A stretch of 64,000 bases of DNA from an uncultured Dehalococcoidia bacterium (GTDB taxonomy: Bacteria; Chloroflexota; Dehalococcoidia; Lucifugimonadales; GCA-2712585): assembly GCA_951812825.1 (NCBI GenBank), contig OX638324.1, forward strand, positions 506,459 to 570,458, read 5' to 3'. This document shows, piece by piece, positions 16,969 through 26,053 of this stretch; the stretch's first letter is position 1, and every line of letters begins with the position of its first letter. Under the pieces are notes generated by a model, which searched no databases, was not told where the DNA came from, and saw only the letters and a program-made list of their open reading frames with translations. Both the position numbers and the translations under genes were made by a program.

Positions 16969-17787
16969 ATGCCGTACTATCTGGACAACGCGTTCCTGAT
17001 CGACAACCCCTGGATCACCGTGGTCGGCTGCGGCGGCACCGGCGGCTTCATCGCCGAAGGCCTCTGCCGCCTCTTCCAGGGCCGGGACGCCACCATCGTC
17101 CTGGTGGACCACGACCGGGTGGAGCCCCACAACCTGCTCCGCCAGAATTTCTACAGGGACGATGTTGGGAAGTTCAAGAGCCAGGTCCTGGCCGACCGGC
17201 TGGCGCGGGCCTACAACAGGCCCGTGGGCTACTCGGCGTACCCCTTCCGGGAGTACGACCCCCATCCCCACGGGCACGGCTACCCCGGCCTGCCCAACTA
17301 CGGCGACAGTCTCATCATCGGCTGCGCCGACAACGCCGCCGCGCGGAGGGCCATGGCCGAGTGCCTGCCGGGTGATCCGCGAAGGTGGCTCATCGACGCG
17401 GGCAACGACACCAACTGGGGACAGGTGCTGGTGGGAAACGTGTCCAACCCGGTGAACCTGAAAGAACCGCCATTCACGGGGGAGACCTGCCACCTGGCCC
17501 CGGCGCCCACGCTCCAGCGGCCCGACCTGCTGACGGCCGTGTCGACCAGGCCGCCGGACGTGGACTGCGCGGCGGCCCTCGACCTCACCGACCAGGACCC
17601 GACCATCAACCAGATGATGGCGTCCCTCGTGCTCCAGGTTGTACGCCGAATGGTGGCGGGAACCTGCCCCTTCATGGCCCTCTACCTAGACATGGACCTG
17701 GGCACGGTCACCCCCACCTACGTCACGCCGGAGGCGGTTGAGCGGTTGTGGGAGATGACTACGACCCGGAAGTCCGGGCGTAGCTGA
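16969..17787 (+). CDS. PRTRC system ThiF-family (E1-like) protein
   Basis: A 272-aa E1-like adenylyltransferase. ITVVGCGGTGGFIAEGL (about 16-32) is the nucleotide-binding glycine loop, VLVDHDRVEPHNLLRQNFY supplies the conserved Asp and Arg residues, and VGKFKSQVLA the conserved Lys. A Cys in GETCHLAPAP (about 174) is a possible thioester site but is unproven. The family is expected to adenylate the C-terminus of a ubiquitin-like protein. The ATG is preceded by AAGGAGG. Confidence 0.82.
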   Translation: MPYYLDNAFLIDNPWITVVGCGGTGGFIAEGLCRLFQGRDATIVLVDHDRVEPHNLLRQNFYRDDVGKFKSQVLADRLARAYNRPVGYSAYPFREYDPHPHGHGYPGLPNYGDSLIIGCADNAAARRAMAECLPGDPRRWLIDAGNDTNWGQVLVGNVSNPVNLKEPPFTGETCHLAPAPTLQRPDLLTAVSTRPPDVDCAAALDLTDQDPTINQMMASLVLQVVRRMVAGTCPFMALYLDMDLGTVTPTYVTPEAVERLWEMTTTRKSGRS

Positions 17788-17793
17788 CGCACC

Positions 17794-17817
17794 GTCGGGG
17801 GCGCTATCGCCCCTGAC
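17794..17817 (+). terminator. 10-bp hairpin after the thiF-like gene
   Basis: GTCGGGGGCG (17794-17803) pairs with CGCCCCTGAC (17808-17817) around CTAT, one G-U pair, no T-run. Confidence 0.5.
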
Positions 17818-17862
17818 AGCGCACATGAATCCATCCAGATGTGAAAGGACAAAGGAGAAACC

Positions 17863-18258
17863 ATGTCTGACGTAAACGGAACCACCACGACCACCACGAT
17901 GTGGCAGGACAATCACAGCGGGCTCTGCAGGCACAAGCTGATGACGAAGGAGCTCGGGGAGACGATCCCCGCTCTCTACGCCAACGAGAACGTCAAGAAC
18001 ACCGACGACGTGATGGCCCACGCCAAGCTGTTCTGCCCCTACAACGGATGGCGCTGGTACGTCACCGAGTGGGACCCCAAGACCGGAACGTGCTTCGGTC
18101 TGGTCGAGGGGTTCGAGACGGAATTGGGGTACTTCGACCTGACCGAGTTAGCGGAGGTGACGGTGTTGGGCGGCGTCCCCGCCATCGAGCGCGACCTCTA
18201 CTGGAAGCCCATGACCCTCGGCGAGATCAGGAGCGAGTCGTCAGGGGTGACGGCCTAG
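17863..18258 (+). CDS. DUF2958-family protein
   Basis: A 131-aa protein; AAAGGAG lies before the ATG. Residues about 25-125 match DUF2958: LMTKELGETIPALYANEN, AKLFCPYNGWRWYVTEWDP, FGLVEGFETELGYFDLTELA and IERDLYWKPMTLGEI. This family is common on conjugative plasmids and ICEs and often accompanies PRTRC or helicase genes. Its activity is unknown. The first 15 residues are a Thr-rich extension. Confidence 0.8.
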   Translation: MSDVNGTTTTTTMWQDNHSGLCRHKLMTKELGETIPALYANENVKNTDDVMAHAKLFCPYNGWRWYVTEWDPKTGTCFGLVEGFETELGYFDLTELAEVTVLGGVPAIERDLYWKPMTLGEIRSESSGVTA

Positions 18259-18312
18259 CGGCCCGGTGCACGTGAACGCAGCCGGAGCATGAACGAAGGA
18301 AAGGAGAAGACC

Positions 18313-18828
18313 ATGCCAGACGAGAACGGAACGGAAACCACCCGCACAGACGCCGAGAACGCCGAGGAGAGCATCTTCGGCGAGGCGGAGAACGACACGG
18401 AGGCCACGGTCGTCGAGGAGCAGGACGTCGGCGAGAAGGTCGCCGATGAGGAGACCGCACCGGACGCCCAGGACTCCGATAACGCCGGGGAACCTGCCGA
18501 CGCCGAGGCGGTGGACGACGAAGCGGAGGAGATGAAGGTCGTCATCTCCATCAAGGGAGGCAGGGCCGTCATCGGCGTGCAGCAGCCCTCGTCGGACCCG
18601 CACATCGAGACCTTCGACGACACAGACCTGCCGGAGCTGGCGCAGGAGGTCACGGCGGTGATCGAGAGGGCCAAGGCCAGGTGGGAGGAGTCGCCCAAAC
18701 ATCCGGCCTACGAGCGGCCCGCTCCCCCGCCCCGGCGTCGCAACCGGCGTCAGCAGGGGGCGGCGCAGAACGCGACGGCGGAGACGCAGGAGGCAGAGAC
18801 GCAGCAGCAGACGCTGAGGCTGTTCTAG
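18313..18828 (+). CDS. Acidic low-complexity protein ending the PRTRC run
   Basis: A 171-aa protein with a strongly acidic Glu/Asp/Ala-rich N-terminus (residues 1-75), a compact middle (MKVVISIKGGRAVIGVQQPS then ELAQEVTAVIERAKARW) and a basic-to-Gln-rich tail. AAGGAGAAGACC lies before ATG 18313. It could occupy the place of PRTRC protein E or F but I cannot match it. The charge pattern suggests a protein- or DNA-binding accessory factor. Confidence 0.5.
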   Translation: MPDENGTETTRTDAENAEESIFGEAENDTEATVVEEQDVGEKVADEETAPDAQDSDNAGEPADAEAVDDEAEEMKVVISIKGGRAVIGVQQPSSDPHIETFDDTDLPELAQEVTAVIERAKARWEESPKHPAYERPAPPPRRRNRRQQGAAQNATAETQEAETQQQTLRLF

Positions 18829-18852
18829 GCCGGGCCGCCGGAGCGCAACTCA

Positions 18853-18889
18853 CGGGGGTAGGACATCACGATTGGGTGTCCTACCCCCG
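18853..18889 (+). terminator. 13-bp perfect hairpin ending the plus-strand array
   Basis: CGGGGGTAGGACA (18853-18865) pairs exactly with TGTCCTACCCCCG (18877-18889). It is the likely transcription end of the array although the T-run is poor. It also separates the array from convergent minus-strand genes. Confidence 0.65.
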
Positions 18890-18892
18890 CAC

Positions 18893-19003
18893 ACGTCCAT
18901 GTATGCGCCTTTTTCGCGTTCCAGGCGGTTCCCGCGCGTCGCCTCAGCCGGTGAACGGGGGCGGACAGGGCATGTCCATGTATGGGCGCCTTTTGCGTTT
19001 CAG
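18893..19003. repeat. Imperfect direct repeat around the end of the HTH gene
   Basis: CATGTATGCGCCTTTTTCG with its following bases (about 18898-18924) recurs as CATGTATGGGCGCCTTTTG with its following bases (about 18977-19003). The second copy contains the stop of the minus-strand HTH gene. Such a pair at a module border could be a recombination or attachment remnant. Confidence 0.5.
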
Positions 19004-19398
19004 CGCCGGGCCACTGACGCCTCGTCGACACGCTTCCTGATCCCCGAGCTGCCGCGTCGGGGCGGCGCGTTGGGCCTCGGAAACCTCTGCGCCCTGCGGA
19101 CGACTCTCCTGGCCGATCCTGCCGCACCGGACCGCGTTGCGCACCGGGGTACCCAGTCCGTGAAGACGTGCCCCAGGTCCAGCGAGTCCGCCAGGTCGAG
19201 CAATGCCGTCAGATACCGCTGGTTGGGCCGCACGCCCTCGCTCCTCCATCGCCGTATCGTCAGGGGGTAGGTCTCGATGCGGCGAGCGATCTCCGCCCAC
19301 GTCAACCTCGACTCCTTCATGAACCGCTTCAATCGCCCCGGAAAGTCGTCGGGGAAGACGTAGACCCTTCTGCTGTGGTCTGTCCGCTGTCGCGGCAT
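19000..19398 (-). CDS. Helix-turn-helix regulator
   Basis: A 132-aa protein from ATG 19398. Residues about 12-65 (VYVFPDDFPGRLKRFMKESR, then TWAEIARRIETYPLTIRRWR) form an XRE-like helix-turn-helix, followed by a leucine-rich dimer segment (YLTALLDLADSLDLGHVF). The basic C-terminus is low in complexity. I associate this type with regulators repeated many times in Chloroflexota genomes. The ribosome site is weak (GAAGG), so the start is uncertain. Confidence 0.65.
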   Translation of the reverse strand: MPRQRTDHSRRVYVFPDDFPGRLKRFMKESRLTWAEIARRIETYPLTIRRWRSEGVRPNQRYLTALLDLADSLDLGHVFTDWVPRCATRSGAAGSARRVVRRAQRFPRPNAPPRRGSSGIRKRVDEASVARR

Positions 19399-19468
19399 GG
19401 GGAGGACCTTCCAGCTTTTCTTACGTCCGAGGAGTCTTGAGCCGCGCGACGACATGCTGCTGCTGGCG

Positions 19469-20557
19469 CTACCGGTCGTACCCGTCCAGGTGCCAGCCGG
19501 AGCCGGAGACATATCCGTCGTAGCCGGCCACCCAGACGCGCAGCGACGCCGACTCTACCCAGTCGCCGTCCTCGGTGGCCTCGAATGTCGCCGTGCCGAA
19601 CAGGTCCTGGGTATCCCTGCCAATCATCGAAGGGACCGAGTGGGCCGCTATCTTCCCGCTCGGGTTCGCTATGAAGGCGAACCAGTGCCCGTCCACCGTC
19701 TCGGCGGCGTTGTAGTAGGCGACGGCCGCTTCCAGGCCCGCCAGGGCGCTTCCTGGACTGGCGAAGTACGCCACCGTCGCCGCGAGGCCTCCCTCCCGGA
19801 ATCGGTCTACCGCTACGGATACGAGTTGCCTCGTGAACTCGTCGGCGTCGATGTACCAGCCCGACCCAAACAGCAACCCGTCGTGTTTCACCACCCACGC
19901 ATTCTTGAGTTCCAGAGCTCCAAAGTCTGAACCTATGCTCCCGCTCTCCGGATTCTGGAACACGTAGGACACCCACTTGCCCTCCCCTGTGGCTGAGAGC
20001 ATCTCTGACCCGAACTCGTAGCCGTTGGCGTCGGTGCCCACCCAGCCCTTGAGGTCTAGGCCCAGGCGTTCTGGGTCCGGGTGTCCGATGACCAGGTCGT
20101 TCTCGTCGATGATGAAGACGTACCACTGGCCGTCGACGCTCTGGGGACGGTTGTAGTGGGCGAGGGTGGCGTCGAGTCCTTCGGCCTCGTACCGTGTGAT
20201 TGCGTTGTCCACGAAGTGCTGGGTGTACTCGGCGAGAGCTGACTTGGACGGGATGGAGGCCAACACACCGCGGGCGATTTGTTCTGCCTCGGCGCGGGGC
20301 AGGACGGGTTGGGAAATGGCTGGCATAGCAGCTTTGACTATCTCCTCGACCTCGCTCTTTGTGAGACCCGAATGAGGTTGAGGGGGCGCAGGAGCTTTGG
20401 CCATCTCCGCACGGACTATCTCCTCGACCTCGGCTCGGGACATCCGTGCTTCTCCCTCTCCGCAGGCAATTAGGAGAAGAATTACCGGTACGGTTAGTGC
20501 CACTAGGGACAGTGGCGTTAGTATTCGGTCATTCAACAGCCTTACTAACTGTCGCAT
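19469..20557 (-). CDS. Lipoprotein with two Cache-like sensor repeats
   Basis: A 362-aa lipoprotein: membrane segment then lipobox LIAC with Cys32. A coiled region with two similar units (SRAEVEEIVRAEMAKAP, TKSEVEEIVKAAMP) follows. Two tandem Cache-type domains follow (about 110-230 and 235-362), each with a YN...VDG-W-FI pattern and ending in a GSGW block. Cache domains bind small extracellular ligands, usually as sensors, but no kinase or chemotaxis domain is attached, so this would be a surface-anchored binding protein. Transcribed 9 bp after the Ig-like gene. Confidence 0.75.
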   Translation of the reverse strand: MRQLVRLLNDRILTPLSLVALTVPVILLLIACGEGEARMSRAEVEEIVRAEMAKAPAPPQPHSGLTKSEVEEIVKAAMPAISQPVLPRAEAEQIARGVLASIPSKSALAEYTQHFVDNAITRYEAEGLDATLAHYNRPQSVDGQWYVFIIDENDLVIGHPDPERLGLDLKGWVGTDANGYEFGSEMLSATGEGKWVSYVFQNPESGSIGSDFGALELKNAWVVKHDGLLFGSGWYIDADEFTRQLVSVAVDRFREGGLAATVAYFASPGSALAGLEAAVAYYNAAETVDGHWFAFIANPSGKIAAHSVPSMIGRDTQDLFGTATFEATEDGDWVESASLRVWVAGYDGYVSGSGWHLDGYDR

Positions 20558-20566
20558 TGCAGTGTC

Positions 20567-22252
20567 CTACAACCCACCCATCACCACCGCCGCCGTTCCC
20601 ACGCTAGACAACGACTCATCGTTGCCCGCGTCGTCGGTGAAGGTGACTCTCACCTTGATGACCTTGCCATTGTCGGATGCTTGGAGCGTGTAGGTGGAAC
20701 TCGTCGCCCCATCGATTGCGGTGTCGTCGGCCAACCATTGATTGCTATAGGAAACCCTGATCAGGCCATCGGCGTCGGAAATGTCGGATGTGATGGCCGT
20801 AAGGGTCTGGCCCACTTGAGCAGTTCCGCTGATGGTTGGGGCGCCGGTTGCGGGACTGTTGGTATGCTGAGTCTGCTGCTCTGCCGCTGTCACTTCCCCC
20901 ACTTTGTGGTTCGGGTCGGAGGCTGCGGCGTCGTGGCTTACAACGGCGTCCAATGGCAGTTGTGCGGGGCTCAAGGTTGCTGATATGGGATTGTTTCCGG
21001 CGGCGTCAAGAATCAAGCCCCCGTCTAGGTACAGTTTGTTGGCCCCAATCGAAATCCCGTCTTCGTCGGAGTCGCCAGCCTGCACGTTGTAGGCAAAGAC
21101 CACGGCGGCCCCTTGGTGGCTCTGATAGTCGGCCGTTTTAGCCTCGGCGCCTATGTTCAGCTCGAGGCGAGGTCTGTGGGTGCGCGTACTGCCACTGCGC
21201 CCGACAGCGGGAACAGTTACGTTCTCGCTGAAGGTGACAGTGATTTCGATCTTGTCGCCGGCGGAGTACGTGTCGTCCTCTCCGGGGTCTGAGGTGATTG
21301 CTATGGATGAAACGGTGGGCACAACCGCGTCGATTAGGATCTGGGAGTTAGCGGCCAATGCACTGTGGGTCAGGATCGCGTCGTTACCAGCTTCATCCTT
21401 GATGAACCCGCCGTTCAAGCTTATCGAATCAGCATTGATGGCCACCCCGTTGGTGTCCAGGTCACCCACCTGTACCACGCAGGTGAATAGCTCGCCCAAA
21501 TTCGTGCTATCCCACTCGGCAGCCTTCTCTTTGCCGTCGAAATTCAGCATCAGTTGAGGAGGCCCGGTGACACTGGCGTAGGCGGTGTCGCCGTTCAGAG
21601 CCTTCACTTCAACCCAAATTGATTCACCAGCTGTGTGGAAGCCATCTGCTCCCCAGGTAGTGTTCATGAGTCTGAGTGATATCCTCGGCCTGATGCCGTC
21701 AACCTGGTGGTTCGTCTGAGCAGCCAGAGCGTCATGGGTCAGGTCGGCGTCGTTGCCTGCGCCGTCCCTGATGCTGCCGCCGTTTAGCTTGAGCTTGTTG
21801 GCTTCTATAGCAACACCGTCCATGTCCGAGTCCCCTTCCGCCACCGTGTAGCTGAAGACAACTGCGCTATCCTCGGTTCTCAGGTACTCAGCGGCCTTGG
21901 GAGCGCCTCCGAGGTTCAGGTCCAACTTCGGAGTGCCGCTGAAGGTGACATCCTCATTGAAGGTCACCCTTACCTCGATGGCGTCTCCAATGCCGTAGAT
22001 GCCGGACGGTCGAACATTCCACGTAAACCCTCTTGCCCTGTAAGGAACATGCTCGCGTACGTCGTCGTCAGGGTCGCTGGTAAGGGCAATAGCCGAGATG
22101 GTCGGGGCTGTCATGTCGTTCTGGGCGGCAACGGGGGATGAGCGCCCAAGCCCTAGTAGCGCTACCACAATCAGGAGAGCCCCAACCCAGAGGAAGGGAG
22201 CGAATCGAAGCAGGGGCGACTCAATCTTGACGTTGGCTTGGTTGCGGCACAT
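20567..22252 (-). CDS. Secreted Ig-like/SwmB-type repeat protein
   Basis: A 561-aa exported protein; AAGGAGG precedes the ATG. A signal anchor (about 19-42) ends in VAAQ. Three repeats of roughly 120 residues (TISAIALTSDP..., the divergent second, TVSSIAITSDP...) each contain an EVRVTF/EITVTF strand, an L-x-L-N-x-G motif and an acidic GDSDxDGVAI calcium-like loop. A final domain (APTISGTAQVGQTLTAITSD) is another beta-sandwich module common in cell-surface adhesins. Likely a cell-envelope or matrix protein with calcium-stabilised repeats. No anchoring motif is seen at the C-terminus. Confidence 0.75.
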   Translation of the reverse strand: MCRNQANVKIESPLLRFAPFLWVGALLIVVALLGLGRSSPVAAQNDMTAPTISAIALTSDPDDDVREHVPYRARGFTWNVRPSGIYGIGDAIEVRVTFNEDVTFSGTPKLDLNLGGAPKAAEYLRTEDSAVVFSYTVAEGDSDMDGVAIEANKLKLNGGSIRDGAGNDADLTHDALAAQTNHQVDGIRPRISLRLMNTTWGADGFHTAGESIWVEVKALNGDTAYASVTGPPQLMLNFDGKEKAAEWDSTNLGELFTCVVQVGDLDTNGVAINADSISLNGGFIKDEAGNDAILTHSALAANSQILIDAVVPTVSSIAITSDPGEDDTYSAGDKIEITVTFSENVTVPAVGRSGSTRTHRPRLELNIGAEAKTADYQSHQGAAVVFAYNVQAGDSDEDGISIGANKLYLDGGLILDAAGNNPISATLSPAQLPLDAVVSHDAAASDPNHKVGEVTAAEQQTQHTNSPATGAPTISGTAQVGQTLTAITSDISDADGLIRVSYSNQWLADDTAIDGATSSTYTLQASDNGKVIKVRVTFTDDAGNDESLSSVGTAAVVMGGL

Positions 22253-22769
22253 TTAGAGCCTCCTTGTTATGAAAGCGCTGTCTAAGCATGAGGACGCTGC
22301 CGCTGCGTATAACCCCTCAGCGGCAGGGAGAGGCGGCGGCAAGCACCGATGCCACGCGACAAGCGCCAAGGCCACGGTGACCCGAGGTTTGCGTGGGGGT
22401 GTATGGGCTGCGGCGGCTCACGCCGTCAGCCACGGTGGCAGACTTAGGACTTAGAGGGTTACGCGGGCGTGAAAATCGGGGGGGGGGGGGGGACTAATGC
22501 GCTGTCATCGGCGCACAGGGCATGGGGCAATTCAAGCGCCGGTGTCGAGGCGTTTGCTTGTTCAGGTTTTCTCTGTACGTGAGCCAAGTTGAAACTTCCC
22601 TTTTTCGTTTTCGGGCACTGTCCGTCGCTATTTTACCACCGCAGGTATGACGAAGCCGTGACAATACAGAGCAATTCGCATGACATCTTGGACGATTCGC
22701 AGAATGCGGCATAATTACCCCTGTGGAGGCATATTCACTCCCCAATCGACAGGCCATTGAGGTGACGAG
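22253..22769. other. Divergent intergenic region with a 15-G tract
   Basis: The region lies between the Ig-like gene (leftward) and the kinase-regulator gene (rightward). Apart from the poly-G run no motif stands out. It must hold promoters for both genes. Confidence 0.5.
22478..22492. repeat. Homopolymer of 15 G
   Basis: An uninterrupted run of 15 G follows GAAAATC in the divergent promoter region, about 280 bp before the kinase-regulator start. Confidence 0.9.
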
Positions 22770-25148
22770 TTGGACCGACCGGACGAGCTACACCGACGCA
22801 TACAGGAGTTGGAAGAGCGCCTCTCACGCCTGAGCGGGGCCAGCCTCCGCATCAACGAGAGCCTCGACTTCGACACGGTGTTGCAGGAGGTGGTGGACGG
22901 CGCCCGAGCGCTGACCGCCTCACGCTACGGGGCGATTACCGTTCTCGGCGAAGCCGGGCAGACACCCGACTTCATCGTCTCCGGTCTCACCGGGGAGGAG
23001 CACCAAGGTCTGTGGGACATGCCGGAGGGACGGGGATTCTTAGAGTATCTCAGCGGGCTGGAGGAGCCCCTGCGGGTCTCGGACATCGACAGCCACCTGG
23101 GAGGACTGGATATGCCCGGGTTCCTACCCTCGGTGCCCGTGAAGTCTCTACTGGTCGCCCCCATCCGCCATCAGGGGGTCGGGGTCGGCACGATCTATCT
23201 GGCCCATGACACGGGCGACCGGGAGTTCACGCGGGAGGACGAGGAGACGCTGGTGCTGTTCGCCTCCTAGGCGGCGATGGCCATCGCCAACGCCCGCAGG
23301 CACCGCGAGGAACGGCGGGCCAGGGCCGACCTGGAGACGCTGATCGACACCTCGCCGGTGGGCGTCGCGGTCTTCGACGCCGGGACGGGAGCGCCCGTGT
23401 CCTTCAACCGGGAGGCGTGGAGGATCGTGGACAGCCTGCGGAATCCCGGCCAGTCGCCGGAGGAGCTGCTGGAAATAATGACCTGCAGGCGCGCCGATGG
23501 ACGGGAAGTCTCCCTGCGGGAGTTCCCGATGGCCGAGCTCATGCGCACGGGGGAAACGGTGCGGGCCGAGGAGATCGTCATGGGCGTCCCCGATGGACGT
23601 TCCGTCACCGTCCTGCTCAACGCCACCCCCACCCACTCCGAGGAGAGCGCGGTCGAGTCGGTGGTCGTCACCATGCAGGACATGGCCGACGTGCAGGAGC
23701 TGGAGCGGCTGCGGGCCGAGTTCCTAGCGATGGTGAGCCATGAGCTGAGGACTCCCCTGACCTCCATCACGGGCTCCGCATCCACGGTGCTGGACTCAGC
23801 GAAGGATCTGGACCCCGCCGTGGTGCGCCAGTTCTTCCGCATCATCAAGGATCAGGCCGAGCACATGCACGATCTGGTCTCCGACCTGCTGGACGTGGCC
23901 CGCATCGAGACGGGCACGCTGCCGGTCGGTCCCGAACCCGCGGAGGTGGCCGTGCTGGTGGACCGGGCGAGGAGCGGGTTCACCAACTCAGGGGGCAAGA
24001 ACAACCTCGCCATAGACGTTGAGCCGGACCTTCCACTGGTCATGGCGGACCGGCGGCGCATCGTGCAGGTGCTCGGCAACCTGCTGTCCAACGCGGCCCG
24101 GCACTCCCCGGAATCGTCCGTCATTCGAGTGAGAGCGGTGCGGGACGGCGTTCATGTCGCGGTCTCGGTGGCCGACCAGGGGCGTGGCATCCCCGCCGAG
24201 AGCCTGCTCGACCTGTTCAGCAAGTTCTCCGGGGCGCAGTCCGAGGAGCAGGGCGGGGACACCGGCCTGGGCCTCGCCATCTGCAAGGGCATCGTGGAGG
24301 CGCACGGGGGCCGCATCTGGGCCGAGAGCGACGGGCCGGGCACGGGGGCGTGCTTCACCTTCACCCTTCCCACCGTCGAGGACTCCGGGGGCGGCACGGA
24401 CGGCAGACTCCCCGCGACATCGTCGCCTGTCCAGAAGGAGGAGAGGCTGCGCATCCTGGCGGTGGACGACGACCCCAACGACCTCCGCTACGTCCGCGAC
24501 ACCCTCGCCAAGTCGGGCTACGATCCGGTGGTGACCGGCGACCCGCAGGAGGCGCTCCGCCTCGTGGCGGACGAGAGGCCGGAGCTTGTGCTGCTGGACC
24601 TGATGCTTCCGGGTACGGACGGCATCGAGCTGATGAAGGACATCCTCGACGTGGCGGACGTGCCGGTCATCTTCCTGTCCGCCTACGGGCGCGAGGAGCT
24701 CGTCGCCAGGGCCTTCGGCACGGGGGCCGCCGATTACGTGGTCAAACCCTTCTCGCCGACGGAGCTTGCGGCAAGGATCAGGGCGTCCCTGCGAAAGCGG
24801 GCGGTCGCTGAGCCGTCGGAGCCGTACGTGCTGGGCGACCTGACCATCGACTACGCCGGGCGTGGGGTGACCCTGGCCGGCCAGCCTGTACACCTCACGC
24901 CGACCGAATACCGGGTGCTGGCCGAGATATCGGCCAACGTAGGGCGGCTGGTGACCTACGAGCGCCTGCTGGACCGGGTATGGGAGAAAAGAGAGAGCGA
25001 CGGCGACGTGCGGCCCATTCGCACCATCGTCCGCAGACTCCGCCGCAAGCTGGGCGACGACGCCGACAACCCCACCTACATCTTCACCGAGCCCCGCGTC
25101 GGCTACCGAATGCCGGAGGGGGAGACGGGGGAACAGGACTACGCATGA
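22770..25148 (+). pseudogene. GAF-PAS histidine kinase fused to OmpR-type regulator, with in-frame TAG
   Basis: One reading frame of about 792 codons is split by TAG at 23268-23270. Start TTG 22770 has GAGGTG upstream. Order: GAF domain (1-167); stop where GAF ends FASxAAMAIANA, a place usually held by Gln (CAG to TAG is one change); PAS-like (185-290); HisKA with FLAMVSHELRTPLTS; HATPase with DQGRGIPAES and GDTGLGLAICKGIVE; receiver domain with VDDDP and the phospho-acceptor LLDLMLPG; and a winged-helix DNA-binding domain (LTPTEYRVLAEI ... RPIRTIVRRLRRKLG). Kinase, receiver and DNA-binding output on one chain is a layout I know from Chloroflexota. Everything after the stop is intact, so readthrough or a recent mutation is possible. 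The stop overlaps the next gene's ATG. Confidence 0.75.
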
Positions 25149-26008
25149 GCGAGATCAACGAAGGGTACACAAAAGAAATGACGGTCCTTTCGGCATACTT
25201 TGAACGGGTCCAGCGTCGGCTGCAAGCTGAAGGGGACGCGGCGAGGTCCTTCCAGCACGGGCTGAACCGGGGCCAAATCCGAGAAGCCTTCGTTCGAGAA
25301 TTTCTGGTACAGAACATTTCGGACTTTTGGAGAATCGGAACGGGCGAGATAATCCACAGTGATTCGTCGCCCGACGAACGCAGGCATCAGATCGACGTCG
25401 TTGTACACAATAGGAAGTATCCCAGACTATCCTTAGCGACAGGTATTGACTTATTCTTTATTGAAACGGTGTCGAGTTTCATAGAGATCAAGTCGTCTCT
25501 GACAAAGAGTGCAATGAGGGAAGCTGCTGCCGTTTCTAAGGAGATCAAGAGAAACGCCCATTTTGCTCCCCAACGACTGAATCCCACCGATCTGGTGCGA
25601 ACACCAAGGCCATACTCCTTCGTCTTTGGCTATGATGGGCCGAAACGAATGGACACAGTTCTCAAATGGCTGAAGGACATCTCAAAAGAAGATGATTATG
25701 GAGTGGAGGCTCTCAGCGAAACGGAGCCGGACAAACGGTTCTTTTTCGATCACCACTTTATTGATGGTGCCTTTTTGCTGGGGCGTGGTTACGTGACTCT
25801 GGACGCCCTCCCATTTGAGAGCTTTGTCGGCCAGGCGATTGAGATGGGACTATCGGCTTCGCCAAAAGCTGTGTGGATTTGGAACAGAGAAAACGAGTTG
25901 CTCATGTTGTGGGCTCTGATAAACCAAATTAATGCTTGCTTGCTTTGGGGCGAAGCTGACCTGAACAGCTATATTGGAACCTTGGGCAATTTCATCGGTG
26001 AACTGTAG
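25145..26008 (+). CDS. DUF6602-like predicted nuclease
   Basis: A 287-aa protein whose ATG overlaps the preceding stop. Residues about 40-125 hold a restriction-nuclease-like pattern: IREAFVREFLVQNI, GTGEIIHSD, then HQIDVVVHN (about 79-87) and FIEIKSSL (about 112-119), giving D...E-x-K. This matches DUF6602, a family seen in accessory and defence loci. The codon use is AT-richer than the kinase gene before it, suggesting separate acquisition. A CD-NTase-like gene follows after 45 bp, so this is a candidate effector. Activation mode is unknown: no SAVED or other nucleotide-binding domain is visible. Confidence 0.6.
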   Translation: MSEINEGYTKEMTVLSAYFERVQRRLQAEGDAARSFQHGLNRGQIREAFVREFLVQNISDFWRIGTGEIIHSDSSPDERRHQIDVVVHNRKYPRLSLATGIDLFFIETVSSFIEIKSSLTKSAMREAAAVSKEIKRNAHFAPQRLNPTDLVRTPRPYSFVFGYDGPKRMDTVLKWLKDISKEDDYGVEALSETEPDKRFFFDHHFIDGAFLLGRGYVTLDALPFESFVGQAIEMGLSASPKAVWIWNRENELLMLWALINQINACLLWGEADLNSYIGTLGNFIGEL

Positions 26009-26053
26009 CCTGATGCTTGATGAAGATGAGAGAAGAAACGTCGACGTAGAGAA

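Noticed and set aside
1796-23270. Genome-wide amber recoding
   Set aside because: Several intact genes end in TAG exactly at conserved C-termini, for example RadC (GLLY) and SSB (NSPF).
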